Source: Neobacillus sp. OS1-2 | GTDB taxonomy: Bacteria; Bacillota; Bacilli; Bacillales; Cytobacillaceae | Length of the DNA: 64,000 nucleotides | Assembly (NCBI RefSeq): GCF_030915505.1 | Contig: NZ_CP133265.1 | Location: forward strand, 2,152,001 to 2,216,000 | Direction: 5' to 3' | In this document: positions 25,446-33,702 of the stretch, in pieces | Layout: every line of letters begins with the position of its first letter | How positions within the stretch are numbered: the stretch's first letter is position 1 | Notes under the pieces: generated by a model | Databases searched by the model: none | The model's input: the letters and a program-made list of their open reading frames with translations, nothing else | What the model was told of the DNA's origin: nothing | Program-made: the position numbers and the translations under genes

Positions 25446-28103
25446 TTAAATATCAATAGAGATATCTGATTTTACAATTCCAATCCCTCTCATCCCTTCA
25501 ATAGGTTCCATTTTCATAGCTACCCTAGAAGGAATCCAAGCTCCAGCCATCCCAATAAGAACAGGGCTTAAGCAGGTGATCAGCGGTAACCACAATTCCT
25601 TAATAGGAATTGGTCCATACATAAAATAGATAATTCCTAGTGAAATTAGTCCTCCAGCTAATCCTCCTAAAAATCCAATAGCCGCTCCTTCAATCAACAC
25701 CATTAAACGAACATTTTTATTTTTCCACCCTAACGCTTTTAATAAGGAGATTTCGTTTCTACGTTCTTTTATATTTTGCCACAAAATTTCTGAAGTAGTT
25801 AATATGGAAATGATTAATGAAATTGCTACTGCAACATAATGTGGAGTGCCTACCTCTAACGATACATATTGACCTAACCAAGATGTATATAACACACCTT
25901 TTAAACGGAAAGAAACATAAATGAACAGAATTAACAACGAAGTAGGCAAAGCTATAGCAATGATAGAAACTAGATTTCGATTCAGTCTACCAATTACTGA
26001 ATTGAAGACCATTGATAGTAACCCATTTGTTCTTAAAACCCTTTTCCTCAATACACTTATTTCACCTGTTCTCATTACGTGAGATGGTTGAATTTGATTA
26101 ACTAAATGTATGGGACCTAAAGGGCCAATAATATAGATAAGCAATACAAAGAATGTAATCAAAAATGCTTGAGATATGGATAAAGCTGCTACATTTCTAA
26201 AGCCTAAAATCAATTGCACTAATAGAGTTACAAAAGTAACGATTACACCTATTAATAATGACTCCATCATTAGGATATTCTTTAATTGTCTTGGTTTCCA
26301 TCCAATAGCAAGAAGTATAGCAAACTCCCTTTTTCTTGAAAGAAAGGAAACTAAACTGGTTGAGAATACATAAATCATGGCAACAAGAATATTACAAATA
26401 ATGATCCCTGTGTATCCCAACTTGGTTTCCTGAAAAATATTAATAGCTGCTCCAATTTTAATCCAAGATTGTTCAATCCATCCAAGTGCCTCATGATTTC
26501 TCACCTTGGGGATATTGATTAATATGGGTTGGGGTGAAGACCCTAAAGTAATATCTGTCTCAAGGCCCGTTTGTTGCTCAATTTTTTTGGCTACTAATTT
26601 TAATTTTTCTTGGCTTTCTTCATTTAAAGTGTTGACATCCTTCACTTTAATTCGGATAGCAGAGATGGGATTATCACCTAAAATGTGTTTGGCTGCTTCG
26701 ATAGTTGTTAACATAGTAGGCGGTTGCATTAGATAACCATATATATTAGAAGTAGGATTCATCGTCTTTGGTGGATTCACTGGCTGGTCTTTACTATTAA
26801 GAACCCATTTTGCAGAAGGACTTTTATACGTTTCCATAGGAAGTTCATTTTCAGGGTCCATTGAAACATCTAATTTTTTCGGATCATAAAACCCAATAAA
26901 ATAGGGACTCAGTCTCGGATTGTTACGCATACTCAGATCTACCAATTGAGGCTTTCGGTAAGTAAAACTTTGATTAGTATTCGTTTTATCTTCATAAGGA
27001 ATGACTTGAAATGCGTGATTCCATCTTTCAGGGAACGGGCTTTCAATAGACCGGTATTTAAGTGAACTAGTTTGTTCACGAAGTAAACTACTAAGATCGA
27101 CGTTCGAACTACTGATTGATGATTTGGTGTTTCTCGTTTTAAGGTCTACCCCCGAAAGACTCTCCATTAATAGTTGATGACCCTCATTTGAATTGTATGA
27201 GAATTTTTTAGTTTCAATGGTGGGGAGTGTTTTTAAATATTCTTCTCCACCATTTTTTTCAATAACTTCTAGTGACTTTTGCCTAGTTTCCGAATCGCCG
27301 TAAGGAATATCTAATTTTTCTATTTTAAACTCGAATGTTTGATCCAAGAATGACTGGTTACTTATGATAACTGGAAAGATTGTTTCCTTGGCAGTTATCC
27401 CTTCAAATCCTAACTCACTTAAAGGATATGAATTGATCATATCGTCTTTTGAAAAATATTGACTTTTTCCATCGATAGGTAGCATTGCTTTATCAAGTCC
27501 TACAAGTTTAGCTTCTTGTACTGGATCGACGGCAGCTAAAAGAACATTTGTAAAACTAGAGAGATTTTCTTCAATACCAGTAATTCCATATTTCTTAGAA
27601 ATATTTGGACTAGGTAAATCGTACATTCCCCTCGAAAAGTAGTGCTCATTTGTAGCTGACGAAGGGTTAAGGCCATTATAATCTGTTGTTGTTTCAGTTA
27701 GACGGTATATCCCCGGCTCCTTAACGTCCATTTTTTTAAAATTGGTTACGTAACCTGAAAAGCCAATCATACTAATAGGGGCCGCTGTTTCGATATCCGG
27801 AATACCCTTGATTTTTTCATAATCCTCTAAAGATATCCCACCGGCTAATCCACTTAGGTAATTAGGATCAAATAGATCAACTTGCTCCGTTATACTTTTT
27901 GTTCCTTTTGGCCGAACGACAATATCATAAGAAGCCTTCCATTTTTTCTGTAAAGAATTAATTACTGTTCCTTTATTCGTTTCGGACAGTCCAATTAATG
28001 TACTTAATCCTCCACTTATCAATAAGGCACCAATCATCATGAGAAAAAAACGTCGTTTCTGACGCATCCAATTTTTTAAAATAAAGGAAATCATATATTG
28101 CAA
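25446..28103 (-). CDS. FtsX/MacB-like ABC transporter permease
   Basis: This 885-residue membrane protein has one helix near the N-terminus (FFLMMIGALLISGGLSTLIG), an outer domain of about 500 residues, and FtsX-like helices in the C-terminal part (about 555-860). FtsX motifs RKREFAILLAIGWK (about 590) and ERRNEISLLKALGWK (about 786) are clear. Its ATG lies inside the end of the ATPase gene (13-base overlap), so the two form one transporter. Such pairs export or pump out peptides, or transmit force to the outside. In this cluster immunity to, or release of, the cysteine-rich peptide is plausible. Confidence 0.85.
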   Translation of the reverse strand: MQYMISFILKNWMRQKRRFFLMMIGALLISGGLSTLIGLSETNKGTVINSLQKKWKASYDIVVRPKGTKSITEQVDLFDPNYLSGLAGGISLEDYEKIKGIPDIETAAPISMIGFSGYVTNFKKMDVKEPGIYRLTETTTDYNGLNPSSATNEHYFSRGMYDLPSPNISKKYGITGIEENLSSFTNVLLAAVDPVQEAKLVGLDKAMLPIDGKSQYFSKDDMINSYPLSELGFEGITAKETIFPVIISNQSFLDQTFEFKIEKLDIPYGDSETRQKSLEVIEKNGGEEYLKTLPTIETKKFSYNSNEGHQLLMESLSGVDLKTRNTKSSISSSNVDLSSLLREQTSSLKYRSIESPFPERWNHAFQVIPYEDKTNTNQSFTYRKPQLVDLSMRNNPRLSPYFIGFYDPKKLDVSMDPENELPMETYKSPSAKWVLNSKDQPVNPPKTMNPTSNIYGYLMQPPTMLTTIEAAKHILGDNPISAIRIKVKDVNTLNEESQEKLKLVAKKIEQQTGLETDITLGSSPQPILINIPKVRNHEALGWIEQSWIKIGAAINIFQETKLGYTGIIICNILVAMIYVFSTSLVSFLSRKREFAILLAIGWKPRQLKNILMMESLLIGVIVTFVTLLVQLILGFRNVAALSISQAFLITFFVLLIYIIGPLGPIHLVNQIQPSHVMRTGEISVLRKRVLRTNGLLSMVFNSVIGRLNRNLVSIIAIALPTSLLILFIYVSFRLKGVLYTSWLGQYVSLEVGTPHYVAVAISLIISILTTSEILWQNIKERRNEISLLKALGWKNKNVRLMVLIEGAAIGFLGGLAGGLISLGIIYFMYGPIPIKELWLPLITCLSPVLIGMAGAWIPSRVAMKMEPIEGMRGIGIVKSDISIDI

Positions 28104-28783
28104 CCTTCCCTGTCTTTTATTACGTATCCATCTTTCATTTCAATTACTCTTCCGGTTCGTTCTGCCAGCATGGGATCATGAGTTACTAGTATTACTCCGC
28201 ATTTCTTCGTTTTGTTTAGATGCAGAAGCAGTTCAAAAATTTTGTTGCCTGTTTCCGTATCTAGATTCCCCGTCGGCTCATCTGCTAAAATCCAATCTGG
28301 ATCTGCAATTAATGCACGAGCAATTGCAACACGCTGTTGTTGACCACCAGATAATTGAGAAGGAAATGAGTTTATTTTATCACCAAGTCCTACATGGTTT
28401 AAAAGTTCTTTTGCGCGGTCCATTTTATTAAAAGAAATTTTCCTTTTAAACAATGGAATCAATACATTTTCCAAAGCTGTTAGTGTTGGCAATAGGTGAA
28501 ATTGCTGAAAGACGAATCCTATGTCTTTAAATCGAATGTCTGCTAAATCATCCGACCTTAAGTTACTAATAAGGTAATTATCAAACAAGACTTGTCCATT
28601 TGACGGATTATCCAAAGTTCCAATTATACTAAGCAAGGTAGATTTACCAGAACCAGAAGGCCCCATAATAGAAATAAATTCCCCCTTTTCAAAACTTATT
28701 GTAATATCACACAACGCTTTCGTCTCCACACCGTCTCCATGGTAATCTTTTGAAACCTTATTTAGAGAAATGTTTTTCAACAA
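28091..28783 (-). CDS. MacB/LolD-like ABC transporter ATP-binding protein
   Basis: The 230-residue ATPase has Walker [10 protein letters not shown] (about 38), Q-loop [10 protein letters not shown], signature [15 protein letters not shown] (about 140) and Walker [13 protein letters not shown] (about 159). This pattern is typical of partners of FtsX-like permeases. I chose TTG 28783, nine bases after AAGGAGG. Longer in-frame starts at 28810 and 28861 run through that binding site and the terminator before it. It sits between the peptide gene and the permease gene. Confidence 0.85.
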   Translation of the reverse strand: MLKNISLNKVSKDYHGDGVETKALCDITISFEKGEFISIMGPSGSGKSTLLSIIGTLDNPSNGQVLFDNYLISNLRSDDLADIRFKDIGFVFQQFHLLPTLTALENVLIPLFKRKISFNKMDRAKELLNHVGLGDKINSFPSQLSGGQQQRVAIARALIADPDWILADEPTGNLDTETGNKIFELLLHLNKTKKCGVILVTHDPMLAERTGRVIEMKDGYVIKDREGCNI

Positions 28784-28821
28784 GGGATTATGCCTCCTTA
28801 AAAATTTCATTAAAAATAAAT

Positions 28822-28845
28822 AGACCTCTAAATTGTAAGAGGTCT
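28822..28845 (-). terminator. Partial terminator between peptide gene and ABC genes
   Basis: AGACCTCT (28822-28829) and AGAGGTCT (28838-28845) form an eight-base stem, followed on the minus strand by a T-rich stretch. It would leave the peptide mRNA abundant and the transporter genes less expressed, as in many bacteriocin operons. Confidence 0.65.
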
Positions 28846-28897
28846 TATAATCTACCGGCATTAATCATTTTAATTTATTTATTACTAAAATTACTTT

Positions 28898-29086
28898 TTA
28901 ACAATTGCAGTATTCAAGCTTTTCTTGACAGATTGTACCGTCACGGGTATCAATCAGATATTGAACGTAGCCCTTTTCATTTCCTATCCCTTTACATTTT
29001 GAATATGTTATACAAGTTATTTCTAAACGAGTACCTCCTGAACATGGTACGTATTGTGGTTGAATTAATCCGGATAAAAATTTCAT
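28898..29086 (-). CDS. Six-cysteine small peptide, candidate exported antimicrobial precursor
   Basis: The product has 62 residues with six cysteines (positions 15, 25, 31, 54, 60, 62), ending LEYCNC. It has no hydrophobic signal peptide. A Gly-Gly at 17-18 (CSGG/TR) could be a leader cleavage site, but neither adjacent ABC protein has a C39 peptidase domain. ATG 29086 follows AGGGGG at about eight bases. It is the first minus-strand gene, followed by a partial terminator and the ABC genes. Divergent from it are a second ABC exporter, a MauE-like protein and a thioredoxin-like protein. I do not recognise the family. The context strongly suggests a disulfide-rich exported peptide. Confidence 0.6.
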   Translation of the reverse strand: MKFLSGLIQPQYVPCSGGTRLEITCITYSKCKGIGNEKGYVQYLIDTRDGTICQEKLEYCNC

Positions 29087-29245
29087 TGTAATTCCCCCTA
29101 AAATATAATATTTTGTTTGCCGGTAAAATTAATAATCTAGCAATTCTAAATTTAAAACTATAATTATATCCATATCTTATAAAATATGGTATTATATCAA
29201 ATGATAATTGTCAATATTTACATTTTTACTCGTAGAGGTGGGAAT

Positions 29246-31027
29246 TTGAAAAAAGAAGTCTTATCAATCATAAGTAAAATAATATGGAATAGTTGCAAGT
29301 GGAATTTTATACTTTTTATTATTTTAAAAGCTATTATAAGTTTTTTTCCTGTATTATCTATTTATCTTTTTCAGAAGTTAATCAACACAATAATGATTTA
29401 TGCGCAAAAGAAAACTACTTTAGAAGAGATTATTTATCTTTTTATTCTTCAAATTTCAATAATAATAATATCTTTTGCTATAGACCATATATTAAATATC
29501 AATGACCAAATCATGGATAATAAAGTAAACTATTATACTAAGGAAAAGGTGATTGATAAAGTTAGTAAATTAGAATTTATAAAATTTGAAGACCCGGAAA
29601 ATTATAATTACTTAACCAGAGTAATGGCAAATACTTCACAAATTAAAAGTTTTTTAACGAATACAGTAGGCCTAATAAGTTCATTTGTTAGTTTGGTGTC
29701 TATTATAATTCACTTATTTTCAATTAATTGGCTGATTGTAGTCATTTTGTTTATTGGAATAATTCCATATTTAATTGTTGAAATAAGATTTAGTAAAAAA
29801 TATTTTAATCTTTTCACTGACCTTACTCCATTTGACAGAAAAGAAAGTTATCTATTTAACCTAAATACTAACCGTAATACACTTAAAGAAATAAAACTGT
29901 ATAATGTTTTTGGATTTATTAAGGAAAAGTGGGAAAATATATTTTTTTATACTACTAAAAAAAGGGTTGAGTTAGCCAAAACAAAATCAAAACAAATTTT
30001 TTTTTCGGAATTTTTTATAACAGCAACTTATGCATTATGTGGATTTGTAATTTTAAAAGATTTACATAGGAGCTCAGCTTTAGCTGGAGGGTTAATTGCA
30101 ACTCTACAATCAATTCAGTATTTACAGGGTGAACTTACAAAGAGTTCGCGGAATTTATCTCAAACTCATGAATCATACTTATTTATTGAGGACTATGTTA
30201 AATTTCTTACTAGTCCAGAGAAAGAGCCTAAATCACATATACCAATAAGTAAAATTATGAATATTAAAATAGATAATCTAAATTTCACATATCCAAATCA
30301 ATTAATCCCTTCAATAAAAAATATTAATTTAGAAATTAATAGTCAAAAGAAAGTAGCAATTGTTGGGGAAAATGGTTGTGGAAAAACTACTTTAATTAAA
30401 TGTATTACTGGTTTATATAATACGAATGATTCAATTAAAGTTAATGGATTACCACTAGATCAAATCAATCCATTAACTTATCAAGCAAGATTATCTGTTC
30501 TATTTCAAGATTTTATAAGGTATGATATGTCGGTTAGATTTAATATTGGAATTGGGAATGTAAATAATATAGACAATGAAATCCTTATAAAGGATGCTGC
30601 AAAGAAGGCAACCATCGATAATTATATAAATGGCCTGAGTAAAAAATATGATTCAATTTTAGGTCGATTTTTTGAAGGAGGTAATGAATTATCTGGGGGT
30701 CAATGGCAAAAGGTCGCAATTGCTAGATCTCTATTTCGTAACAGTGATTTAATAATATTAGATGAACCAACCGCAGCGCTGGATCCAATTTCGGAAGTTG
30801 AAATCATTAAAGATTTGTTCGATAAAAATAATCATTGTTCAATTATTTTTGTTACTCATCGTTTAGGAGCTGCCAGCTTAGCAGATGAAATCTTAGTTTT
30901 AAAAGAAGGCCAAGTAATTGAGAGAGGAAACCATCAAGAGTTACTCAATTTAAATGGAGAATACCATAAAATGTACATAGCCCAGTCAAGTTGGTATTCG
31001 ACAAAGGAGGAATTAGTATCATACTAA
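29246..31027 (+). CDS. ABC exporter, fused membrane and ATPase domains
   Basis: This 593-residue exporter has an N-terminal membrane domain of about six helices (about 15-330) and a C-terminal ATPase. Walker A is GENGCGKTT (about 374), signature LSGGQWQKVAIARSL (about 479), Walker B LIILDEPTAALDP (about 500), and the H-loop THR. There is no N-terminal peptidase. The start is TTG 29246 after AGAGGTGG; the in-frame ATG at 29186 has no binding site. It diverges from the six-cysteine peptide and precedes the MauE- and MauD-like genes. Export of that peptide is the likely role. The sequence is very AT-rich compared with the flanking core genes. Confidence 0.85.
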   Translation: MKKEVLSIISKIIWNSCKWNFILFIILKAIISFFPVLSIYLFQKLINTIMIYAQKKTTLEEIIYLFILQISIIIISFAIDHILNINDQIMDNKVNYYTKEKVIDKVSKLEFIKFEDPENYNYLTRVMANTSQIKSFLTNTVGLISSFVSLVSIIIHLFSINWLIVVILFIGIIPYLIVEIRFSKKYFNLFTDLTPFDRKESYLFNLNTNRNTLKEIKLYNVFGFIKEKWENIFFYTTKKRVELAKTKSKQIFFSEFFITATYALCGFVILKDLHRSSALAGGLIATLQSIQYLQGELTKSSRNLSQTHESYLFIEDYVKFLTSPEKEPKSHIPISKIMNIKIDNLNFTYPNQLIPSIKNINLEINSQKKVAIVGENGCGKTTLIKCITGLYNTNDSIKVNGLPLDQINPLTYQARLSVLFQDFIRYDMSVRFNIGIGNVNNIDNEILIKDAAKKATIDNYINGLSKKYDSILGRFFEGGNELSGGQWQKVAIARSLFRNSDLIILDEPTAALDPISEVEIIKDLFDKNNHCSIIFVTHRLGAASLADEILVLKEGQVIERGNHQELLNLNGEYHKMYIAQSSWYSTKEELVSY

Positions 31028-31572
31028 CTGTTTTATTTTATTTAGGTGAATTTTCATTAGGGTTAGTTTTTCTCTTTTCTGTCTTTGATAAAATAAAAAA
31101 TACAGGAAGACATATTAATTCATTGAGAGAATACAGAATCTTATCAGAAAATCTGATTACAATTGGATTTACTTTAGTGATTCTTTTTGAAGTGATGATA
31201 TCCTTTATTTTATTTTTTTGGCATTTAAATTTATTTATAGTTATTATATGTGGTGTTGTTCTCCTTCTATTCTCAATAGCTGTTATAAAAAATATTATAA
31301 CTGGGAATACAAACATATCGTGTGGATGTGGTGGAATTCTGGAAAATGACACATTACATTTTGGTATAATTTATAGGAATATTTTTATGATATTGGTTAT
31401 TTCTATCTTATTTATCGTTGAACATAACAATATTTTATTAAACATCACATTGTGGGTGAAATTGCTGATTTTTTTAACATCTATTAGTTTAATATTTATT
31501 ATTATTATTATAGGAAAAGAATTTAACAGACTAATAACTAAAAGAAATGTAATTTTAAAATATTTTAACTGA
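30991..31572 (+). CDS. MauE/DoxX-like redox membrane protein
   Basis: The protein has about 190 residues and four hydrophobic segments. A CGCGG motif in NISCGCGGILEND (about 110) matches MauE-type proteins, which work with the thioredoxin-like MauD to form disulfides in methylamine dehydrogenase. The start is unclear. TTG 30991 gives the frame, but a perfect AAAGGAGG at 31003-31010 lies inside it. At the right distance after it are only ATC (31018) and ATA (31021), so an unusual or mutated start is possible. It overlaps the exporter gene, and the thioredoxin-like gene follows at once. Confidence 0.7.
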   Translation: MVFDKGGISIILTVLFYLGEFSLGLVFLFSVFDKIKNTGRHINSLREYRILSENLITIGFTLVILFEVMISFILFFWHLNLFIVIICGVVLLLFSIAVIKNIITGNTNISCGCGGILENDTLHFGIIYRNIFMILVISILFIVEHNNILLNITLWVKLLIFLTSISLIFIIIIIGKEFNRLITKRNVILKYFN

Positions 31573-31585
31573 AAGGTTCGTGAAT

Positions 31586-32131
31586 ATGTTTACTAATATA
31601 ATACTCTCAATAGTTCTGTTAATATTAATAGTGGAATTGTATATAATCTATTTTATTATAAGATTTACTAGAACGTTTTTAGAAGAAATAAGAGGAATAA
31701 AGGGACTACAATTTGGCTCTTTACAGGTCGGGAATAATGCACCTTTATTTCGTGCGCTAGATTCAAATAAGCAGAAAATAGTTTTAAAAGATGAACTTAT
31801 AAAAAATAAGGTCTTGATGTTATTTGTTAATACAGATTGTTCAACTTGTAGAGGGCTCATCGAGGATATCTCAAAAAACGAAATGGAATACACAGTGCCA
31901 TTATTAATAATAAACAATGATACTTCTGACAATGATAATAATTTTATAAAGATATTAAACAACAAAGTTAATTATATAAAATCACTTCAAATTTTCTCTA
32001 GTTATCACGTAAATATTACACCGTTTTTTTTCTTGGTTAACATGAATGGAGAAATAGAGTCACTTGGAGAAATAAAATATTTTGAACAATTACTTGATCT
32101 ATTATCACAAAATTCAAAAGTAGCTTCTTAA
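31586..32131 (+). CDS. Membrane-anchored thioredoxin-like protein (CSTC), MauD-like
   Basis: The 181-residue protein has one N-terminal membrane helix (IILSIVLLILIVELYIIYFI) and an outer thioredoxin-like domain with CSTC in NTDCSTCRGL (about 83) and the cis-proline stretch NITPFFFLVNMNGEI. I chose ATG 31586 after AAAGG; GTG 31580 is also in frame. It follows the MauE-like gene by 13 bases. The pair reproduces the MauE-MauD arrangement, which elsewhere builds disulfide bonds in exported proteins. The likely client here is the six-cysteine peptide. Confidence 0.75.
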   Translation: MFTNIILSIVLLILIVELYIIYFIIRFTRTFLEEIRGIKGLQFGSLQVGNNAPLFRALDSNKQKIVLKDELIKNKVLMLFVNTDCSTCRGLIEDISKNEMEYTVPLLIINNDTSDNDNNFIKILNNKVNYIKSLQIFSSYHVNITPFFFLVNMNGEIESLGEIKYFEQLLDLLSQNSKVAS

Positions 32132-32149
32132 TATAGTTTCATAGTGAGG

Positions 32150-32193
32150 TAGATTTCCTTAACTTATAAATCCGCATTTCCTGACGCTACCCC
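32150..32193 (-). repeat. Island palindrome family, copy R7 (one arm)
   Basis: On the minus strand it reads GGGGTAGCGTCAGGAAAT then GCGGATTTATAAGTTAAGG. Left arm and core are conserved and the right side is different. It follows the cysteine-rich peptide cluster directly and is the last copy seen in the island. Confidence 0.65.
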
Positions 32194-32552
32194 TATTCAC
32201 GGAATATGAAACAAAAATTTTTGAATAGGCCTAAATTTATTTCTGTCTTTCTTTGCTAGTCACGCAGCTTAAAGCAACGATTTTTCTTCAGAAATAAGGA
32301 CTTTAAAATCAAGATTAAAAGAAAAGATATAGAACTATTTTGGGCGGCAGCACTACGGTCTGATCAGAAAGGAAAAAGCACCCTTTCTGTCATTCCGTAC
32401 GTGTCGCTTCGGCATTAAATGGACCGATAACCACGGACTGTACGGCTCACGCCTACATTCCGTAGGTTCCTGTTCCATTTACGGCTAACGCCGCCATACC
32501 GAACGAGCCGAACACCAGAAAATTAAAGGATTGAAAGATTAAAAACAAAAGG
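32194..32552. other. GC-richer intergenic stretch, no gene seen
   Basis: The sequence changes to higher GC content (for example ACGGCTAACGCCGCCATACC). It contains short complementary pieces (AAATGGA near 32417, TCCATTT near 32472) and no convincing ORF. It may be non-coding plasmid- or phage-type DNA belonging with the RadC-like gene. Confidence 0.3.
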
Positions 32553-32554
32553 AG

Positions 32555-32579
32555 AGCAGCCGTTTCGGCTGCTTTTTAT
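32555..32579 (+). terminator. Intrinsic terminator
   Basis: AGCAGCCG (32555-32562) and CGGCTGCT (32566-32573) with a TTT loop are followed by TTTTATT. No gene precedes it closely, so it may end a small RNA or a lost gene. Confidence 0.75.
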
Positions 32580-32622
32580 TGTTTATTTTTCCCTTTTGCC
32601 TTCCGAATCGTAAAACAACGCA

Positions 32623-32777
32623 AGCCTTCTAACCTTCGAGCCGGTAGGACACCCGAACCTTCCCGGCTAGAAGCTAAGAAGGCTAGTCAATCGGTCAAGG
32701 GGCAAAAAAGTTTTTTGCTTAAGGACGCTTCGCAACAGTAAAAAACTTTTTGTGCTAAGAGCGCCCTTGACCAATTG
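32623..32777. repeat. Two large nested inverted repeats, possible replication or transfer origin
   Basis: The first repeat pairs AGCCTTCT (32623) with AGAAGGCT (32677) and, inside it, AGCCGG (32639) with CCGGCT (32663). The second pairs CAATCGGTCAAGGG (32688) with CCCTTGACCAATTG (32764), with one mismatch, around an internal palindrome GCAAAAAAGTTTTTTGC. Such structures are typical of single-strand origins or transfer origins of plasmids. They lie upstream of a RadC-like gene. The function is not shown. Confidence 0.45.
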
Positions 32778-32905
32778 CCTATGCGTGTTTTTCATTCTAC
32801 TTGCAAAAGGGGAAAAATAATCCCCCTTTGGGGAACACACCCCGCTTCGCAAGGCAAAAGAAAAAATGGAAAAGAAAAAAACAAAAAACAAAGGAGTTTT
32901 GAAAA

Positions 32906-33361
32906 ATGGAATTAACGTCAATCTTTGAAGTTGTCCGAATCAAACAAGAAATTAAGGAATCCTCCGTCCCATTTGCCCTGTATCAAATTCGTTCACCGGA
33001 AGATGCTCAAAAATTAGCGGCCGCGCACATTGCAGATGAAGACAGAGAAGTATTTCTTGTTATGATGCTCAATACTAAAAATCAGGTGGTTGGGTTACAT
33101 AGGGCGCATGTAGGAAGCTTGAACGCTAGCATAGTCCATCCTAGAGAGGTAATGAAATGCGCTATCATCAATAATGCGGCATCTATTATTGTCAGTCATC
33201 AGCACCCAAGCGGAGACCCAACACCGAGCAAAGAAGATATTGAAGTAACTAGGAGATTAGCGGAAGCCGGGAAAATTATAGGAGTCGAAGTCCTTGACCA
33301 TGTGATTGTCACCCATACAGGAAAACACATCAGCCTTTATTTAACACCTCCACCTTTGTGA
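32906..33361 (+). CDS. RadC-like JAB-domain protein of mobile-element type
   Basis: The 151-residue protein has a JAB/MPN metal-binding motif, SHQHPSGDPTPSKED (about 97-111), where His, His and Asp would bind zinc. It lacks the N-terminal helix-hairpin-helix of chromosomal RadC (about 230 aa). This short form is common on plasmids, phages and integrative elements, with an undefined role. The ATG has AAAGGAG at about ten bases. It stands alone with higher GC content than the AT-rich cluster before it. Confidence 0.85.
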   Translation: MELTSIFEVVRIKQEIKESSVPFALYQIRSPEDAQKLAAAHIADEDREVFLVMMLNTKNQVVGLHRAHVGSLNASIVHPREVMKCAIINNAASIIVSHQHPSGDPTPSKEDIEVTRRLAEAGKIIGVEVLDHVIVTHTGKHISLYLTPPPL

Positions 33362-33447
33362 AGGATGGCAACAGGTTACTTGGCAAATTGGGGTCGGCCT
33401 CCAGCTAAACGCGGCAGGGACTACCCTTTGTAAGTGACGTTAATTCT

Positions 33448-33687
33448 TTAACTTTTTTGTAATTGAGCAACAGCATATAAAGCATTTTTATCATTTAAAA
33501 TATCTCTAGGTTTATTGCCATCCCCAAGAATATACCCTTCAAATGAGATCCCCATAAAATCAAAGATATACTGAAATTGTTGAATCATTGGCAAGCCCTT
33601 TACGTATGGATCATCCCCGCCAACCGCAATTACATACGCCTTTTTTTGTGCCAGTTGCTTTTTGAAATCAGGGTAATTTGCAAACAA
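33448..33687 (-). pseudogene. Flavodoxin-fold NAD(P)H oxidoreductase, C-terminal fragment
   Basis: The minus strand encodes about 79 residues (FANYPDFKKQLAQKKAYVIA... GYILGDGNKPRDIL) that look like the end of an NADPH-dependent FMN reductase or flavodoxin-like protein. The gene is cut near 33687, where it runs into the start of a LysR gene on the other strand. Its N-terminal half with the FMN-binding loop is missing, so it is not functional. Confidence 0.6.
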
Positions 33688-33702
33688 CTGATCACATTTA
33701 AA

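Noticed and set aside
28898-29086. Lantibiotic or sactipeptide precursor
   Set aside because: No LanB, LanC, LanM or radical SAM gene lies in the cluster; the neighbours are thiol-redox proteins, which favour disulfides.
12749-32193. Palindromes as XerC/D dif-type sites
   Set aside because: The core does not match the Bacillus dif sequence and the elements are about 60 bp with long arms, unlike 28-bp dif modules.
12749-32193. Palindromes as REP elements spread by a Y1 (RAYT) transposase
   Set aside because: Hairpin shape fits, but no HUH transposase is in the window and the copies sit at module borders. It cannot be fully excluded without a genome-wide count.
33577-33702. N-terminal extension of the LysR frame
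   Set aside because: It is the reverse strand of the oxidoreductase fragment and shows no LysR sequence except the last few codons before 33703.
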